Positions 50,763 to 60,784 of a stretch of DNA of 64,000 nucleotides are shown piece after piece. The stretch covers positions 25,573-89,572 of IMG/VR virus record IMGVR_UViG_3300031787_000044. One strand, written 5' to 3'. Position 1 is the stretch's first letter, and each line of letters opens with the position of its first letter. Source of the DNA: a virus. The notes below the pieces were generated by a model. It had not been told where the DNA came from. It saw only the letters and a program-made list of their open reading frames with translations, and made no database searches. Both the position numbers and the translations under genes were made by a program.

Positions 50763-51095
50763 TCATTTTTTGTCGAAAGGAAGTTCCCAAAGGTTATGAG
50801 GAACATCATTATCGGTGTATGGCAATTGTTTCAAAGATTGTTTGAAAGCTTTTTTGATTTTTCCAGTAGGAGTCCAAATGTCGTGAGGGAATGCGATCAC
50901 GGGATACTTGTATTTTCCGTCGATTGTATATTCCGCGATGATGATATTTCCCTCGATATCAAATTGTTCCCTGTCAGTTGTAGAGATGTAGTCGAGAATC
51001 TGTTGAGAGTTGAGAGGGATGTTGTCAGTATTGAGTTGAAGTCCATAAGGGTTTTCGATGAAAAAGCGATCGGTAGGAGTGTAGGTATAAGACAT
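50763..51095 (-). CDS. 110-aa hypothetical protein
   Basis: The ATG at 51095 follows AAGGAA with good spacing; an ATG five codons upstream overlaps that site. The product (MSYTYTPTDRFFIENPYGLQ.. onward) is basic near its C-terminus (GKIKKAFKQSLKQLP) and contains YPVIAFPHDIWTPTGK. It has no signal sequence. It is the sole gene behind the promoter at 51122-51150. The family is not recognised. Confidence 0.6.
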   Translation of the reverse strand: MSYTYTPTDRFFIENPYGLQLNTDNIPLNSQQILDYISTTDREQFDIEGNIIIAEYTIDGKYKYPVIAFPHDIWTPTGKIKKAFKQSLKQLPYTDNDVPHNLWELPFDKK

Positions 51096-51121
51096 GCGAT
51101 TTCCTTTCACGCTATAGTATA

Positions 51122-51150
51122 CCTATATACTGATTCTAAACGAATGTCAA
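51122..51150 (-). promoter_or_regulatory. sigma70-like early promoter with shared 22-bp box
   Basis: Minus-strand TTGACA at 51150-51145 is followed by TATATA after 15 nt or TATAGG after 17 nt. Bases 51129-51150 form the shared box. It overlaps the last codons of the nuclease gene. Confidence 0.75.
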
Positions 51151-51818
51151 CCGTTTTCGTGAATTTGTTTGTACTTTTTTCGAACTGAAAGGAAATGTGT
51201 TAGATAGTCATATGTGTTGATCTTAAACACTTGAGGTTCGTCTCCGTCGACCATGATGACGATGACTCCTTGCTTGATAGGAATACCAGTTCTCTCAAAG
51301 AATGCAGCAGCATAGAACGAAGCCTGAATAAAGTAGTTAGTGATCCACTCGGCGTTCTTTGGTTTCCTCGACGTCTTGAAGTCTATGATCGAGAGCTCGC
51401 CGTCAAACTCAGCGATGCAGTCAACCTGTCCTGCGCATTTTAGATGATCGCTATACAGAAAGGACTCTTGGAACCATACGTTGTTGACTCTCTCGTCTAG
51501 TATCTTTTTGATCTGAGCAAACGAGAAGAGGTTCGAAGGCATGTGCCCTTTCTGCCAATCCGGTTCGTTATTTAGATAGTCTTCGGCTAACTTGTGTACC
51601 GCAGTACCACGAGTCGCCGCTTGAACCGATATGCGGTTCGCTTCTTCTTCGCCAACTCTTTTACGCCACTCTAGAAGACCGCCTTTGTCCATGACGGATA
51701 GAACTGTCGTGATGGATGGATAAGCATTACCTTCAGGAGTATAGTACTTCCTTCCAGTCTCGGTAGTCTGTCTCGTAATGACTGGAAGCACTACACCATG
51801 ATTGACGTGATTAAACAT
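51147..51818 (-). CDS. PD-(D/E)XK (RecB-like) exonuclease
   Basis: This 223-aa protein shows the PD-(D/E)XK nuclease core: GTAVHKLAEDYL (71-82), then AGQVDCIAEF with Asp133. SIIDFKTS follows with Asp146 and Lys148, and IQASFYAAAF supplies the QxxxY motif (Gln165, Tyr169). The order matches RecB-family single-domain nucleases found in T4-like marine phages, thought to process DNA ends or recycle host DNA. A near-perfect promoter precedes it. The N-terminal ITRQTTETGRKYYTPEGNAYPSITTVL is also typical. Confidence 0.88.
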   Translation of the reverse strand: MFNHVNHGVVLPVITRQTTETGRKYYTPEGNAYPSITTVLSVMDKGGLLEWRKRVGEEEANRISVQAATRGTAVHKLAEDYLNNEPDWQKGHMPSNLFSFAQIKKILDERVNNVWFQESFLYSDHLKCAGQVDCIAEFDGELSIIDFKTSRKPKNAEWITNYFIQASFYAAAFFERTGIPIKQGVIVIMVDGDEPQVFKINTYDYLTHFLSVRKKYKQIHENG

Positions 51819-51841
51819 ATTAGTTCCTTCGTGTTTGTTCT

Positions 51842-51870
51842 ATTATACATTAACACCGAAGAAATGTCAA
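51842..51870 (-). promoter_or_regulatory. consensus sigma70 promoter for the PD-(D/E)XK nuclease gene
   Basis: Minus-strand TTGACA (51870-51865), 17 nt, TATAAT (51847-51842): both hexamers and the spacer length match the consensus. It lies 23 nt before the ATG at 51818. Confidence 0.85.
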
Positions 51871-51875
51871 CCTTT

Positions 51876-54233
51876 TTAGCCGCGCCGTCTTATTCTTGGG
51901 CGAGGCCAAAGCCTCCTTCCATAGTAGACGAAACTTCCGTTTACCGTCCTAGGTCTAAAGTTCGTTTGTGGAAAAATTCCACCTTCAATTAGTCTTTGAT
52001 TAAACCATCTAGCGAATCTATTCGGCGCGCCTTGAAGACTTAGCGTTTGCATTGCGCTATCTTCACCAGTGTCACCCATCTGATCTTTATTTGAAAAATC
52101 TATTAACCATCGAGATGCTTCTTGCTGTTTTATGTTTGGCCAATGTTCCGCAAGACACGCAATCATGCCAGTTACTTGAGGCGCAGCCATGCTCGTACCT
52201 TGCTGCTTGCCTAAGAAGTAGTTCGAGTTTCTAGGATCGAGTACGGATGAGCTCACAGCTCCATATGCAGTATGCGTACTACTCTGTATTTGACGCCCTG
52301 CTGCAAAAATATCAACTTGGTTTCCACAGTTACTAAACGTTGCTTTGTATTCCGCAGAATCGCTTCCTACTGCGCCTACTGTTATAACCGGAGCATATCC
52401 TTGCCCAGCAGCCCCAGTCCCACGATTTAGATACAAAACAAAGTTTGTACCTGAGACCGTAGCATAGAATATATTATTGTAATCCTGATCAATATTATTT
52501 ACAACTTTCCAATATTCATTTCCTGCAGCAGCTATTACTATTATTCCATCATTTATTGCATCTTGTATATCAGCATCGCGTGATGTAGAATAAAACGGAA
52601 CTTCTGGAGTCGTCCCGGTAGTATAGAACCCGCGTGCTTGTAATTCTGCAACTGTAAGAGATCTTCCAGGATTAAAATCTACACCGCGATAAACAACTCT
52701 AGTGACTGGCCCAAAACTGCCAGTGTTCCATATAATACTGCTTCCATAACTATGATTTGATATCGTAGGATTTCTTCTTCCAGTATTCGTGTTAATTGGC
52801 TTGTTATTATGCCAAGCTCGTACATAATCCCAGTATGTTGTAGAATCTAATCCAAGAGTTCCAAAGTTTTGATTTGATGAATAGATGCTAATATTATAAA
52901 TGTTTGCATCTCGAGCCCAACCTTGAGTATTACCAGCTGCGGTTCCTGCGACATGCACGCCGTGATTGTTTTGAGAAGTTCTGTTTGAGCTGTTTGGATC
53001 AACATACGGAGTATACACATAAGTTCCAGTGCCGAAACCAACATCGTTTTGAAACCAATTGTACTGAACTATTCTAGAACCGCCGGTGCCATCAGAATTT
53101 ACAGCAAACTCCGGATGAGACGGATCTACGTGTCCGTCAAAGATTACAACATCAACGTTTCTTCCTGACGCTGTTATAGTTAAGTCTGAAGAAATATTAG
53201 AGGTGTTGTTATCGCCCCAGTTTGTTCTATTCGCAGTGTTGTTTACTAATTGATATATTGAAGGCTCGCTTCCATCACATAAATCAATGCGAGGTTCGGC
53301 AAATTGTAATCTTGTGGTATTATCGTTGCAGTAGTAATGATAGCATCTATGTTGCCCTGTTGTACTAGTTGGGCCCCATTTTAGATCACTAACTATGTTG
53401 CAATAACTAATATTTCTTACTTTTGTTGTACTACCCGGTGTGTAATAACCGGAATCTGGATGATTTCCTGTATGCGTTGTGTTTGATGGGTATATAAATC
53501 CACACACTAGATACCATTGATTCTGTGTTAGAATGCTTGTGCTAGAACATTCCCAATATGGATTACTTTTTTGACTTCCGTCGGACGTAGAAAATACACC
53601 ACCATCCGAATTAGTACCAAGATAAAATGTTCCGCCACTGGTAGACGATGTTCTCCGAACCCATACAGAGAATCTGTAAAGTTTTGATCTATCGATAGCT
53701 AGGTAACTAGTATTCCATCCGCCATCGGCCTCATTGTTTCCGCTTGCCCGCGTTTCCCAAACAACACTCGTATTTCCCCAAGGATCTGTAGCTGATACTC
53801 TCGCGTTTTCAGTAGTGTCACCGTTTTGATTATAATACACGATACTCCCGGTTTGCCCTGCACGCCAATCAGTAGTGTCAATCAAAGATGGTCTAATAGA
53901 CTCTGACTGTCTTAAAAGACCCCAATTTATATCGTTTGCATCGGCGCCCCAATCTTTAGCAAAGCTACCTGATGTAATTTTATATCCTAATGGTCGCGTC
54001 GAGATCTCCAACAATTCTAAGAGTTCAACACCCCAAACTCTCTCGTCTTGACGCAACAGTTCTGCCTCTTCAAAGGTAAGCATATAATGAGTGTTACGGC
54101 TCATTGGTCTTCTTTTTGCTAAAACAACAGCCCTATCTGGAATGTAAAGACTTCCCCCAGGAGTCTCCATGTCTTCGTAGAAACTTTCAAGATCTTCGTG
54201 ATTGTAGAGAGTAACTATCCACTCTTTTAGCAT
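51876..54233 (-). CDS. subtilisin-like (S8) serine protease with inserted binding domain
   Basis: This 785-aa protein has a ~75-residue N-terminal domain (LKEWIVTLYNHEDLESFYEDM..) and a subtilase fold. The presumed catalytic triad is Asp366 (VVIFDGHVDPSH), His424 (NNHGVHVAGTAAG) and Ser681 (QGTSMAAPQVTG), with oxyanion Asn572 (AAAGNEYW). Between NDINWGLLRQ (~100) and the Asp motif lie ~220 residues of beta-rich, Thr/Ser/Trp-rich sequence resembling a jelly-roll carbohydrate-binding module. The stop of the giant fibre gene directly adjoins the ATG, so it is a late protein. No signal peptide is present. It may be virion-borne, processing fibres or degrading host surface protein. Confidence 0.85.
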   Translation of the reverse strand: MLKEWIVTLYNHEDLESFYEDMETPGGSLYIPDRAVVLAKRRPMSRNTHYMLTFEEAELLRQDERVWGVELLELLEISTRPLGYKITSGSFAKDWGADANDINWGLLRQSESIRPSLIDTTDWRAGQTGSIVYYNQNGDTTENARVSATDPWGNTSVVWETRASGNNEADGGWNTSYLAIDRSKLYRFSVWVRRTSSTSGGTFYLGTNSDGGVFSTSDGSQKSNPYWECSSTSILTQNQWYLVCGFIYPSNTTHTGNHPDSGYYTPGSTTKVRNISYCNIVSDLKWGPTSTTGQHRCYHYYCNDNTTRLQFAEPRIDLCDGSEPSIYQLVNNTANRTNWGDNNTSNISSDLTITASGRNVDVVIFDGHVDPSHPEFAVNSDGTGGSRIVQYNWFQNDVGFGTGTYVYTPYVDPNSSNRTSQNNHGVHVAGTAAGNTQGWARDANIYNISIYSSNQNFGTLGLDSTTYWDYVRAWHNNKPINTNTGRRNPTISNHSYGSSIIWNTGSFGPVTRVVYRGVDFNPGRSLTVAELQARGFYTTGTTPEVPFYSTSRDADIQDAINDGIIVIAAAGNEYWKVVNNIDQDYNNIFYATVSGTNFVLYLNRGTGAAGQGYAPVITVGAVGSDSAEYKATFSNCGNQVDIFAAGRQIQSSTHTAYGAVSSSVLDPRNSNYFLGKQQGTSMAAPQVTGMIACLAEHWPNIKQQEASRWLIDFSNKDQMGDTGEDSAMQTLSLQGAPNRFARWFNQRLIEGGIFPQTNFRPRTVNGSFVYYGRRLWPRPRIRRRG

Positions 54234-57200
54234 TTAGGATGCCTCTATCTGTACTAGAGAAAGTGTAACTGTTACAGTTGACGTTCCTTCACCCTGATAT
54301 GTTACTTTACACGGAATGTTAGTTGTTGGAGTCGTTTCATAATTATATCCGAAAACAGCAGGAGAGATTAAAACAGTTTCAGAACCACCTGTTACAACTT
54401 CAACAATAACTCCAGCATCTGGATCCGGATCTGTGTATTGATTTCTTGATGCATCTGCTGTTCTACTCGCACCATTTACATATAGTCTCACCCAAGCAGC
54501 TGCGCTAGTGGTGATAGCCATTAGAGAATATCCTTTGAACCCGGTAATATTTAGATCTGCAGTACTAAAGCTTGCTAAAGAAGAAGTTGTTCCGGCCACT
54601 GTTGTTCTAGCAGCCATGCCAGATCCACCTTCGCCTCCACTGGTACCTTGAATACCTTGCGGGCCAGTTATACCCTGAACCCCTTGAGACCCAGCCCCAC
54701 CAGTACCCTGAATACCCTGAACACCTTGAGACCCAGCACCACCAGTACCCTGAATACCTTGGACGCCTTGATTTCCAGAAATGCCTTGGATGCCCTGTTC
54801 ACCGGTAATACCTTGTTGACCGGTGATACCCTGAATACCTTGGACGCCTTGATTTCCAGAAATGCCTTGGATGCCCTGTTCACCGGTAATACCTTGTTGA
54901 CCGGTGATACCCTGAATACCTTGGATACCTTGCGATGCAATTCCTTGCACACCCTGTAAATTTCCGGTGTGATAAACAGTATAATCGTTTATCTTTACAC
55001 CATTTATACTTGGAACTCTAAAGTGGATTTCGTCATCTGCGTCATTTGTCATTTGTAGTGTAAGCTGTGTGGCTTCACCGGATGAAGCTGTAAGATACAT
55101 AGATGCGGTATCACCGCCTCCACCAAACGCATCGTTAGGGAATCTTATTCCACTCGCACTAGCGTGAATTGTGTTAGTCGTATGCACAGTGCCATCTTCA
55201 TTTATTCTAAAGATCGTATTTGTGCTATTAACAGTATCTATATAAGGGCGCGTGTTATTGTAGAAACCGAAATAATTACTAGCTTCTGTATTGTTATCAT
55301 CTATAAAGAAGTGCATAGACTGTCTAGAATAAGCGGCCCAGGCGTTTTCTCTATCGGTCGGTTCGTCATAATCTGGATCTATTCTAAGACTCGCCTCACT
55401 CGCAGCTGCCCCAGAAGTACCTTGAATACCTTGAATACCTTGAATACCTTGACGACCTTGAATACCCTGAATACCTTGCGAACCCGATCCACCACCTCCA
55501 ATTACGTATGTTTCAGAGTCGAATGAAGATCTCCAAACTGTAGTCCCGCTATCTGGGTTGTGATAGAACCTTCCAGGCTCAGAAATTTCACTAAACGGAC
55601 TTACAACATCCGTAACATCTTGGTAATACGGAGCAGTTGACGATGGGCCGTAGACTCTGCCTGTCTCTACATCATATACAAGACCATCGTCATCCGAAAC
55701 ACCGCCAAACGTCGCGTTCGTAAAAAACGACGATGCCTGACTATGGACCAAATAACCGTACTGTTTAGAGCCTTGGAATTTTGCCAAATATGCTGCACTA
55801 GTTAGATTAACTGTGAGTGCCGAGGCGCTAAGAAGAGTTGTGCTGCCGAATGCCGATGTTTTCGCGGTAATGCTATTCCCGCTTCTAACTATTTCTACTC
55901 TAGTAGATCCAAGCGCAGCCCAACCACCGGTTGCTGGAACCGAAGAAGACCCGTTACTAATAACAACTTGGTCAGATTGTAAAAGATTATAAACTAACGA
56001 CCAAGTCCCGACCGCCGCGCCCGACCCTCCACCGGTTCTAATTGCTGATAGCGTATGTTCTCTATAGCCAGCTTGACCAAACGTTCCTTCGGTTGCGAAT
56101 GCAATCACTACACCAATCGTGTCATTGTCACCAGCAGAGCTAGAAAGGTCAACCGTGTGAGTATACGTTAAGTATCTTTTCTCAGAAACAAACCCGGCTG
56201 CAGTTCCAGTATTCAATGAGCCAAGGATTCTTTGGTTGCCTGCGTCATAAGACCATTGCGACGGTCCTACGTCTGCAGCACTAGCTGGATATACTAGAGA
56301 AGAATTATGTGAAAACCTATACCAAGTGTTAAAGATTTCTTGTTGACTAACTACCGGTGGAGGACCGGTAAAGTAAGTAGGTAATTCACTCACATTAGTG
56401 ATGATAGTTGGTTCTATGTTAAGAAGATCGTCGAATTCCGCGTTGTTTGTGCCGCTCTGTGAATTATATAAGACCTCGCCTTCTTGACCGATAGGCAGTG
56501 TTGAGCCTCCGCCTGCGCCAGCGTTACCTTGAACTCCTTGAATACCCTGTGAGGTTCCGGCTTGTCCTTGAAGACCCTGTTCTCCAGCACCCGTAATTCC
56601 TTGAATGCCAACACTTCCTTGAATACCTTGGATACCCTGTACACCTTGGTCTCCTGTACCTTGGATACCCTGAATACCTTGTCTACCCTGAATACCCTGA
56701 ATACCTTGACGACCCTGAATACCTTGGATTCCTAGAATACCCTGAGTACCTTGTTCACCACGAATACCTTGGAAACCTTGCCTTCCTTGTACGCCTTGTG
56801 CGCCAGTCGTTCCTTGTCTTCCCTGAAAACCTACACTGCCTTGGACTCCTTGACGCCCTGTAGTACCTTGAGTACCTTGACGTCCTTGGACTCCTTGGCT
56901 GCCTTGTGTTCCCTGCGTTCCTTGCGTTCCTTGAATACCTTGTACACCTTGGTTTCCTTGAATACCCTGGATACCTTGACGACCCTGGATACCTTGAATA
57001 CCCTGAATACCTTGACGACCCTGAATACCCTGAATGCCTTGGATACCTTGAATACCCTGGATACCTTGGATACCCTGTACGCCTTGAATACCTTGAATAC
57101 CCTGGATACCTTGGCGACCTTGAGTACCTTGCATGCCCTGGATACCTTGACGGCCCTGGCTACCTTGGATACCTTGAACACCTTGACGGCCCTGAATACC

Positions 57201-59816
57201 CTGGCGTCCCTGAACGCCCTGAATACCTTGGCGGCCTTGGGTTCCTTGCGTTCCTTGAATACCCTGAGTACCAAAGCCTCCCTGAACACCTTGCACACCT
57301 TGGCCTGGACCCCTTAGGCCTTGAATACCTTGTATGCCTTGATCTCCAATAGTTCCTTGCGATCCGGTATTTCCAGTACCTTGAATACCTTGAGGACCGA
57401 CGCGACCCTGAACACCCTGAACACCCTGCTCGCCTTGAATACCTTGTCGGCCTTGTGTTCCCTGCGTTCCTTGCACGCCTTGGATACCTTGCGGCCCAAC
57501 AACATTTCCTACATTTATCCACTCTCCGCCAGCATCAGGCGTGAACACCCACAAATCGAGCGTAGCTTCATCGATAACCGCTTCACCAGGAGTCGCACCA
57601 GGAAACGCAGATTCTAATATGATTTGCGGATCAAATGTTGGCGCTTGATTTACATCTTGAATAGAACCGAGTATTCTAAATGGACTTCCAACTGTACCTT
57701 GGATACCCTGAATACCCTGCTCGCCTTGAATACCCTGAACGCCTTGGATAGAAGTTCCTTGAATACCTTGGCGGCCTTGATTGCCTTGAATACCCATGTT
57801 TCCAATAATGCCTTGGAAACCCTGAGGTCCTTGCATACCTTGGTTACCCTGAATACCCTGTTCACCTTGAATACCCTGAATACCCTGTTCACCTTGAATA
57901 CCTTGGATACCCTGAATACCTTGGCGTCCTTGGATACCTTGGATACCTTGAGGACCTACTATGTCACCAGTGTTAATCCATTCCGTACCATTCCATAACC
58001 ATAACTCATTTAGCATTTCGTCAATAACGCCGTCCGACAAGTCCGGGCTGGCTATGGCAGGTCTTTGAGTTGGCGGTTGCCCATCGAGCGTCGGACCAAA
58101 CGCTTCTCTTATTATTTCTTCTGGAGTTCTAGCAGGAAAATTAACATTTACGTCTTCGATAGATCCTATTATCCTAAACGGATCGCCAACCTTCCCTTGG
58201 ATACCTTGGATACCCTGTAAACCTTGACTACCCTGGATGCCTTGACCACCTTCACCACCTTGGATACCCTGAACACCCTGTTCGCCCTGAATACCTTGAA
58301 GACCTTGATGTCCGCCTCCACCCTGGATACCTTGAACGCCCTGATCCCCTTGAACACCTTGGTTGCCCTGAACGCCCTGAATACCTTGGAAACCTTGAAT
58401 ACCCTGTACACCTATATTACCAGCAACGCCTTGGTTACCTTGAATACCTTGAGTACCTTGGATACCCTGCAGTCCTTGTAGACCTTGAACTCCTTGAGTA
58501 CCTTGGCTACCTTGAGTACCTAAGTTCCCTTGTACACCTTGAACCCCTTGAAAGCCCTGAATGCCTTGAAATCCACGGATACCTTGAATACCCTGCATAC
58601 CTTGGAAACCTCGTGGACCTTGGATAGGCCCAACATTTATCCAAACTCCGCCACCGGTATATGCCCAAAGCTCAACCTCGCGTGGTGGGACTGCCAGTTC
58701 TGCGCTATCTATTACGGTATCTCCAATTACCGCAGAAGGAAATTCAGAATTTAATAAACCGTTGGGATCTCCAGTGGCATATACATCGTCTACGGAGCCA
58801 ATGATTTTGAGAGCTGGACCAAAATTTCCTTGAATGCCTTGGAAACCTTGGAAACCTTGATTGCCAGTAATTCCTTGAACTCCTTGAGTACCTTGGAAAC
58901 CTTGCGATCCTTGAGTACCTTGGAAACCTTGAACGCCCTGCTGGCCGGTGATACCTTGGACACCTTGATTTGCAGTACCTTGGATACCTTGTATACCCTG
59001 TTCGCCTTGAATACCTTGGAAACCTTGGAATCCTTGAGTACCCTGCTCACCTTGAATACCCTGGATACCCTGAATACCTTGCTCACCTTGGATACCCTGC
59101 TCGCCTTGTACACCCTGGATACCTTGACCACCAACAAACCCTGCAGTACCCTGTGTACCTTGCTCGCCCGTGTTACCTTGAAGACCCTGAACACCTAAAC
59201 CGCCGGTGCCTTGAATACCTTGGAAACCTTGCAGTCCTTGAAATCCCTGAAAACCCTGGATACCTTGCATACCCTGGACGCCTTGATCACCCTGAAGACC
59301 CTGAACGCCTTGAACACCCTGAACACCCTGCTCACCTTGGATACCCTGCATTCCTTGGAAGCCTTGAATACCTTGGAAACCACGGATACCTTGGATACCT
59401 TGATCTCCAGTACCCTGAACGCCCTGTTCACCAGTAACACCCTGAACGCCCTGTTCACCTTGGATACCCTGAACACCTTGCTCTCCAGTAGTACCCTGAA
59501 CACCCTGTTCACCCATTATACCTTGTAAACCCTGAAAGCCAACTTCTCCGCGGCCGTCAATTCCTTGGATACCTTGCTCACCTTGGACACCTTGGATACC
59601 TTGGATACCCTGAATACCTTGGATACCCTGAATACCTTGAGTTCCTTGTATACCTTGAACGCCTTGAACACCCTGATAGCCCTGAATACCCTGGGTGCCT
59701 TGCCCATTCGTTCCAGGATTAAGTCTTAGCCAGATATTGGTCCCAGCGTTGTAAATAAACGTGGACCCGCCGATAACGTGAGTATCTCCATCAGATGGTG
59801 ATGCAGGAAATGACAT
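54234..59816 (-). CDS. giant collagen-like tail fibre (1860 aa)
   Basis: The first ~40 residues are a fibre adaptor ([30 protein letters not shown]). Gly-X-Y triplets (mostly GIQ, GVQ, GFQ) then fill most of residues 40-1095. They are broken by three ~60-aa knobs at about 332-400, 543-625 and 708-770, each with a VIGS/ILGS..DV opening and an ELW/LWV...WIN.G closing. A beta domain (~1100-1440), a short shaft, a second domain ending YHTGN (~1470-1610), another shaft and a ~115-residue tip (~1745-1860) follow. No S74 chaperone is present. It is a long adhesive fibre; its length would make the collagen part alone several hundred nanometres if fully extended, an estimate from triplet rise. Confidence 0.85.
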   Translation of the reverse strand: MSFPASPSDGDTHVIGGSTFIYNAGTNIWLRLNPGTNGQGTQGIQGYQGVQGVQGIQGTQGIQGIQGIQGIQGIQGVQGEQGIQGIDGRGEVGFQGLQGIMGEQGVQGTTGEQGVQGIQGEQGVQGVTGEQGVQGTGDQGIQGIRGFQGIQGFQGMQGIQGEQGVQGVQGVQGLQGDQGVQGMQGIQGFQGFQGLQGFQGIQGTGGLGVQGLQGNTGEQGTQGTAGFVGGQGIQGVQGEQGIQGEQGIQGIQGIQGEQGTQGFQGFQGIQGEQGIQGIQGTANQGVQGITGQQGVQGFQGTQGSQGFQGTQGVQGITGNQGFQGFQGIQGNFGPALKIIGSVDDVYATGDPNGLLNSEFPSAVIGDTVIDSAELAVPPREVELWAYTGGGVWINVGPIQGPRGFQGMQGIQGIRGFQGIQGFQGVQGVQGNLGTQGSQGTQGVQGLQGLQGIQGTQGIQGNQGVAGNIGVQGIQGFQGIQGVQGNQGVQGDQGVQGIQGGGGHQGLQGIQGEQGVQGIQGGEGGQGIQGSQGLQGIQGIQGKVGDPFRIIGSIEDVNVNFPARTPEEIIREAFGPTLDGQPPTQRPAIASPDLSDGVIDEMLNELWLWNGTEWINTGDIVGPQGIQGIQGRQGIQGIQGIQGEQGIQGIQGEQGIQGNQGMQGPQGFQGIIGNMGIQGNQGRQGIQGTSIQGVQGIQGEQGIQGIQGTVGSPFRILGSIQDVNQAPTFDPQIILESAFPGATPGEAVIDEATLDLWVFTPDAGGEWINVGNVVGPQGIQGVQGTQGTQGRQGIQGEQGVQGVQGRVGPQGIQGTGNTGSQGTIGDQGIQGIQGLRGPGQGVQGVQGGFGTQGIQGTQGTQGRQGIQGVQGRQGIQGRQGVQGIQGSQGRQGIQGMQGTQGRQGIQGIQGIQGVQGIQGIQGIQGIQGIQGIQGRQGIQGIQGIQGRQGIQGIQGNQGVQGIQGTQGTQGTQGSQGVQGRQGTQGTTGRQGVQGSVGFQGRQGTTGAQGVQGRQGFQGIRGEQGTQGILGIQGIQGRQGIQGIQGRQGIQGIQGTGDQGVQGIQGIQGSVGIQGITGAGEQGLQGQAGTSQGIQGVQGNAGAGGGSTLPIGQEGEVLYNSQSGTNNAEFDDLLNIEPTIITNVSELPTYFTGPPPVVSQQEIFNTWYRFSHNSSLVYPASAADVGPSQWSYDAGNQRILGSLNTGTAAGFVSEKRYLTYTHTVDLSSSAGDNDTIGVVIAFATEGTFGQAGYREHTLSAIRTGGGSGAAVGTWSLVYNLLQSDQVVISNGSSSVPATGGWAALGSTRVEIVRSGNSITAKTSAFGSTTLLSASALTVNLTSAAYLAKFQGSKQYGYLVHSQASSFFTNATFGGVSDDDGLVYDVETGRVYGPSSTAPYYQDVTDVVSPFSEISEPGRFYHNPDSGTTVWRSSFDSETYVIGGGGSGSQGIQGIQGRQGIQGIQGIQGTSGAAASEASLRIDPDYDEPTDRENAWAAYSRQSMHFFIDDNNTEASNYFGFYNNTRPYIDTVNSTNTIFRINEDGTVHTTNTIHASASGIRFPNDAFGGGGDTASMYLTASSGEATQLTLQMTNDADDEIHFRVPSINGVKINDYTVYHTGNLQGVQGIASQGIQGIQGITGQQGITGEQGIQGISGNQGVQGIQGITGQQGITGEQGIQGISGNQGVQGIQGTGGAGSQGVQGIQGTGGAGSQGVQGITGPQGIQGTSGGEGGSGMAARTTVAGTTSSLASFSTADLNITGFKGYSLMAITTSAAAWVRLYVNGASRTADASRNQYTDPDPDAGVIVEVVTGGSETVLISPAVFGYNYETTPTTNIPCKVTYQGEGTSTVTVTLSLVQIEAS

Positions 59817-59899
59817 TATGATGTTCCTTCTGGGTCGTGTATGAAGACTTCAACAATTTGGCTGTCTTCTTCACGTGTTATAAAATATACATACATCAT
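59816..59899 (-). CDS. 27-aa leader/small protein before giant fibre
   Basis: An ATGATG at 59899-59894, 3 nt after the preceding stop, opens a frame ending in TAATG that overlaps the giant-fibre start. The peptide ([20 protein letters not shown].. onward) is plausible as a short beta strand pair. The tight coupling suggests that its translation feeds ribosomes into the fibre gene. Size makes this tentative. Confidence 0.45.
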   Translation of the reverse strand: MMYVYFITREEDSQIVEVFIHDPEGTS

Positions 59900-59902
59900 A
59901 TA

Positions 59903-60136
59903 TCAACCAATCACTTGGATCCATGCGGTGCCGACCCAAAGTAATAGCGTTCCTGTGCCAAAAACTGGTGAAGTATTAAACCACATATCACCAGTCTGTG
60001 GATCAACAGGTTCAACGTCAGAAACTGTAGTTCCAGCAGCATCTTCTATCTGACCTGACAGCAGAGCAAAGTTGTCGTCCATCTCGTCAAACGTAAGAGC
60101 AAATCCTTTATCGCGGCGTAAAGTTAAAACTGTCAT
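59903..60136 (-). CDS. small tail-fibre-associated protein
   Basis: This 77-aa protein begins TVLTLRRDKGFALTFDEMDDNFALL, a short helical adaptor seen at the N-terminus of phage fibres. It ends DPQTGDMWFNTS..LLLWVGTAWIQV, the same knob-like closing (LWV.. WI.V) as the inserts in the collagen-like fibres. It overlaps the next upstream gene by ATGA. It is probably a free adaptor or attachment protein for the giant fibre. Confidence 0.65.
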   Translation of the reverse strand: MTVLTLRRDKGFALTFDEMDDNFALLSGQIEDAAGTTVSDVEPVDPQTGDMWFNTSPVFGTGTLLLWVGTAWIQVIG

Positions 60137-60378
60137 GTAGTTTCACCATCGTCGCTGTAGTACAACCCAACATAGGCAACAAACTCGCCATTCGCAGAAT
60201 CTCCTGGGTTTGGCACTACGTAATTGTCTTTCGTATACGCAAAGAGTTCATTTTCCTCTTCAGTAATATCATCGAAAACAAACTGATAACAAAGATTAAT
60301 AAGACGCTGCTTTTCAACAGGATCTGTTTCCGCTGCTATCTGAGCTAGTAGCTGTCTATAATTTGGTTTAGTGCTCAA
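60133..60378 (-). CDS. 81-aa conserved small late protein
   Basis: This small acidic protein (MSTKPNYRQLLAQIAAETDP.. onward) has a helical N-terminal half and a beta C-terminal half (GEFVAYVGLYYSDDGE). It lies 6 nt after the PAAR gene and overlaps the next by four bases. There is no signal or membrane segment. Late-operon position suggests a tail component or assembly factor. Family is not identified. Confidence 0.6.
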   Translation of the reverse strand: MSTKPNYRQLLAQIAAETDPVEKQRLINLCYQFVFDDITEEENELFAYTKDNYVVPNPGDSANGEFVAYVGLYYSDDGETT

Positions 60379-60384
60379 TGTTTA

Positions 60385-60690
60385 TCACCCAGCTAAAACT
60401 TTAGAAGATCCGGTTTGAGCTGCGTTTGGCACCCAGCTTCCATGGCCGCCGGTGCTATCTAATCTTCTGTGGACGCCTATTCCTTTTATGAAAACTTTGG
60501 AAGAACAACCAACGGCCGGATCTCCACAGGCAGTCTCATCACCTTGCACAATAGCCTTTCTTCCTTCAACAAATACTTTGTCTTGAAGGCTAGATACGTA
60601 TGGAGTTTTGTGCTTTGGGTTAGGAGTAGGAGACGCATGACCGTAGTGTCGGTCTGTCCTATCTCTTACTATTCCTTTTCCTGCGCTCAT
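60385..60690 (-). CDS. PAAR-like spike-tip protein (T4 gp5.4 analogue)
   Basis: This 101-aa protein fits the PAAR group: short loops with regularly spaced Gly, Ser and Cys/His residues (KGIVRDRTDRHYGHASPTPNP, VQGDETACGDPAVGCSSKVFIKGIG, RLDSTGGHGSWVP). PAAR proteins cap the gp5 needle at the baseplate with a sharp metal-binding cone and help pierce the outer membrane. It is first in the late fibre unit behind tandem late promoters. Length matches T4 gp5.4. Confidence 0.85.
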   Translation of the reverse strand: MSAGKGIVRDRTDRHYGHASPTPNPKHKTPYVSSLQDKVFVEGRKAIVQGDETACGDPAVGCSSKVFIKGIGVHRRLDSTGGHGSWVPNAAQTGSSKVLAG

Positions 60691-60713
60691 AACACGAGTA
60701 CCCCTTTTAGATA

Positions 60714-60721
60714 TATTTATA
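60714..60721 (-). promoter_or_regulatory. T4-like late promoter (proximal)
   Basis: TATAAATA on the minus strand lies 23 nt before the PAAR-gene ATG at 60690. Confidence 0.75.
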
Positions 60722-60751
60722 AAGAAAAGGTATGCATCTTTCTTTTAATTA

Positions 60752-60759
60752 TATTTATA
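60752..60759 (-). promoter_or_regulatory. T4-like late promoter (distal)
   Basis: This is a second minus-strand TATAAATA, 38 nt upstream of the proximal one and 61 nt before the PAAR ATG. It may add to expression of the long fibre unit. Confidence 0.65.
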
Positions 60760-60784
60760 AAGAAAAGAGGTACTCGCTTATAAG

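Larger units (their letters stand above)
60713..60767 (-). repeat. tandem 17-bp direct repeat containing two late promoters
   Basis: The 17 bases at 60713-60729 are repeated exactly at 60751-60767. Each copy includes the late octamer plus downstream sequence as read on the plus strand. A duplication of a promoter unit is likely. Confidence 0.75.
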
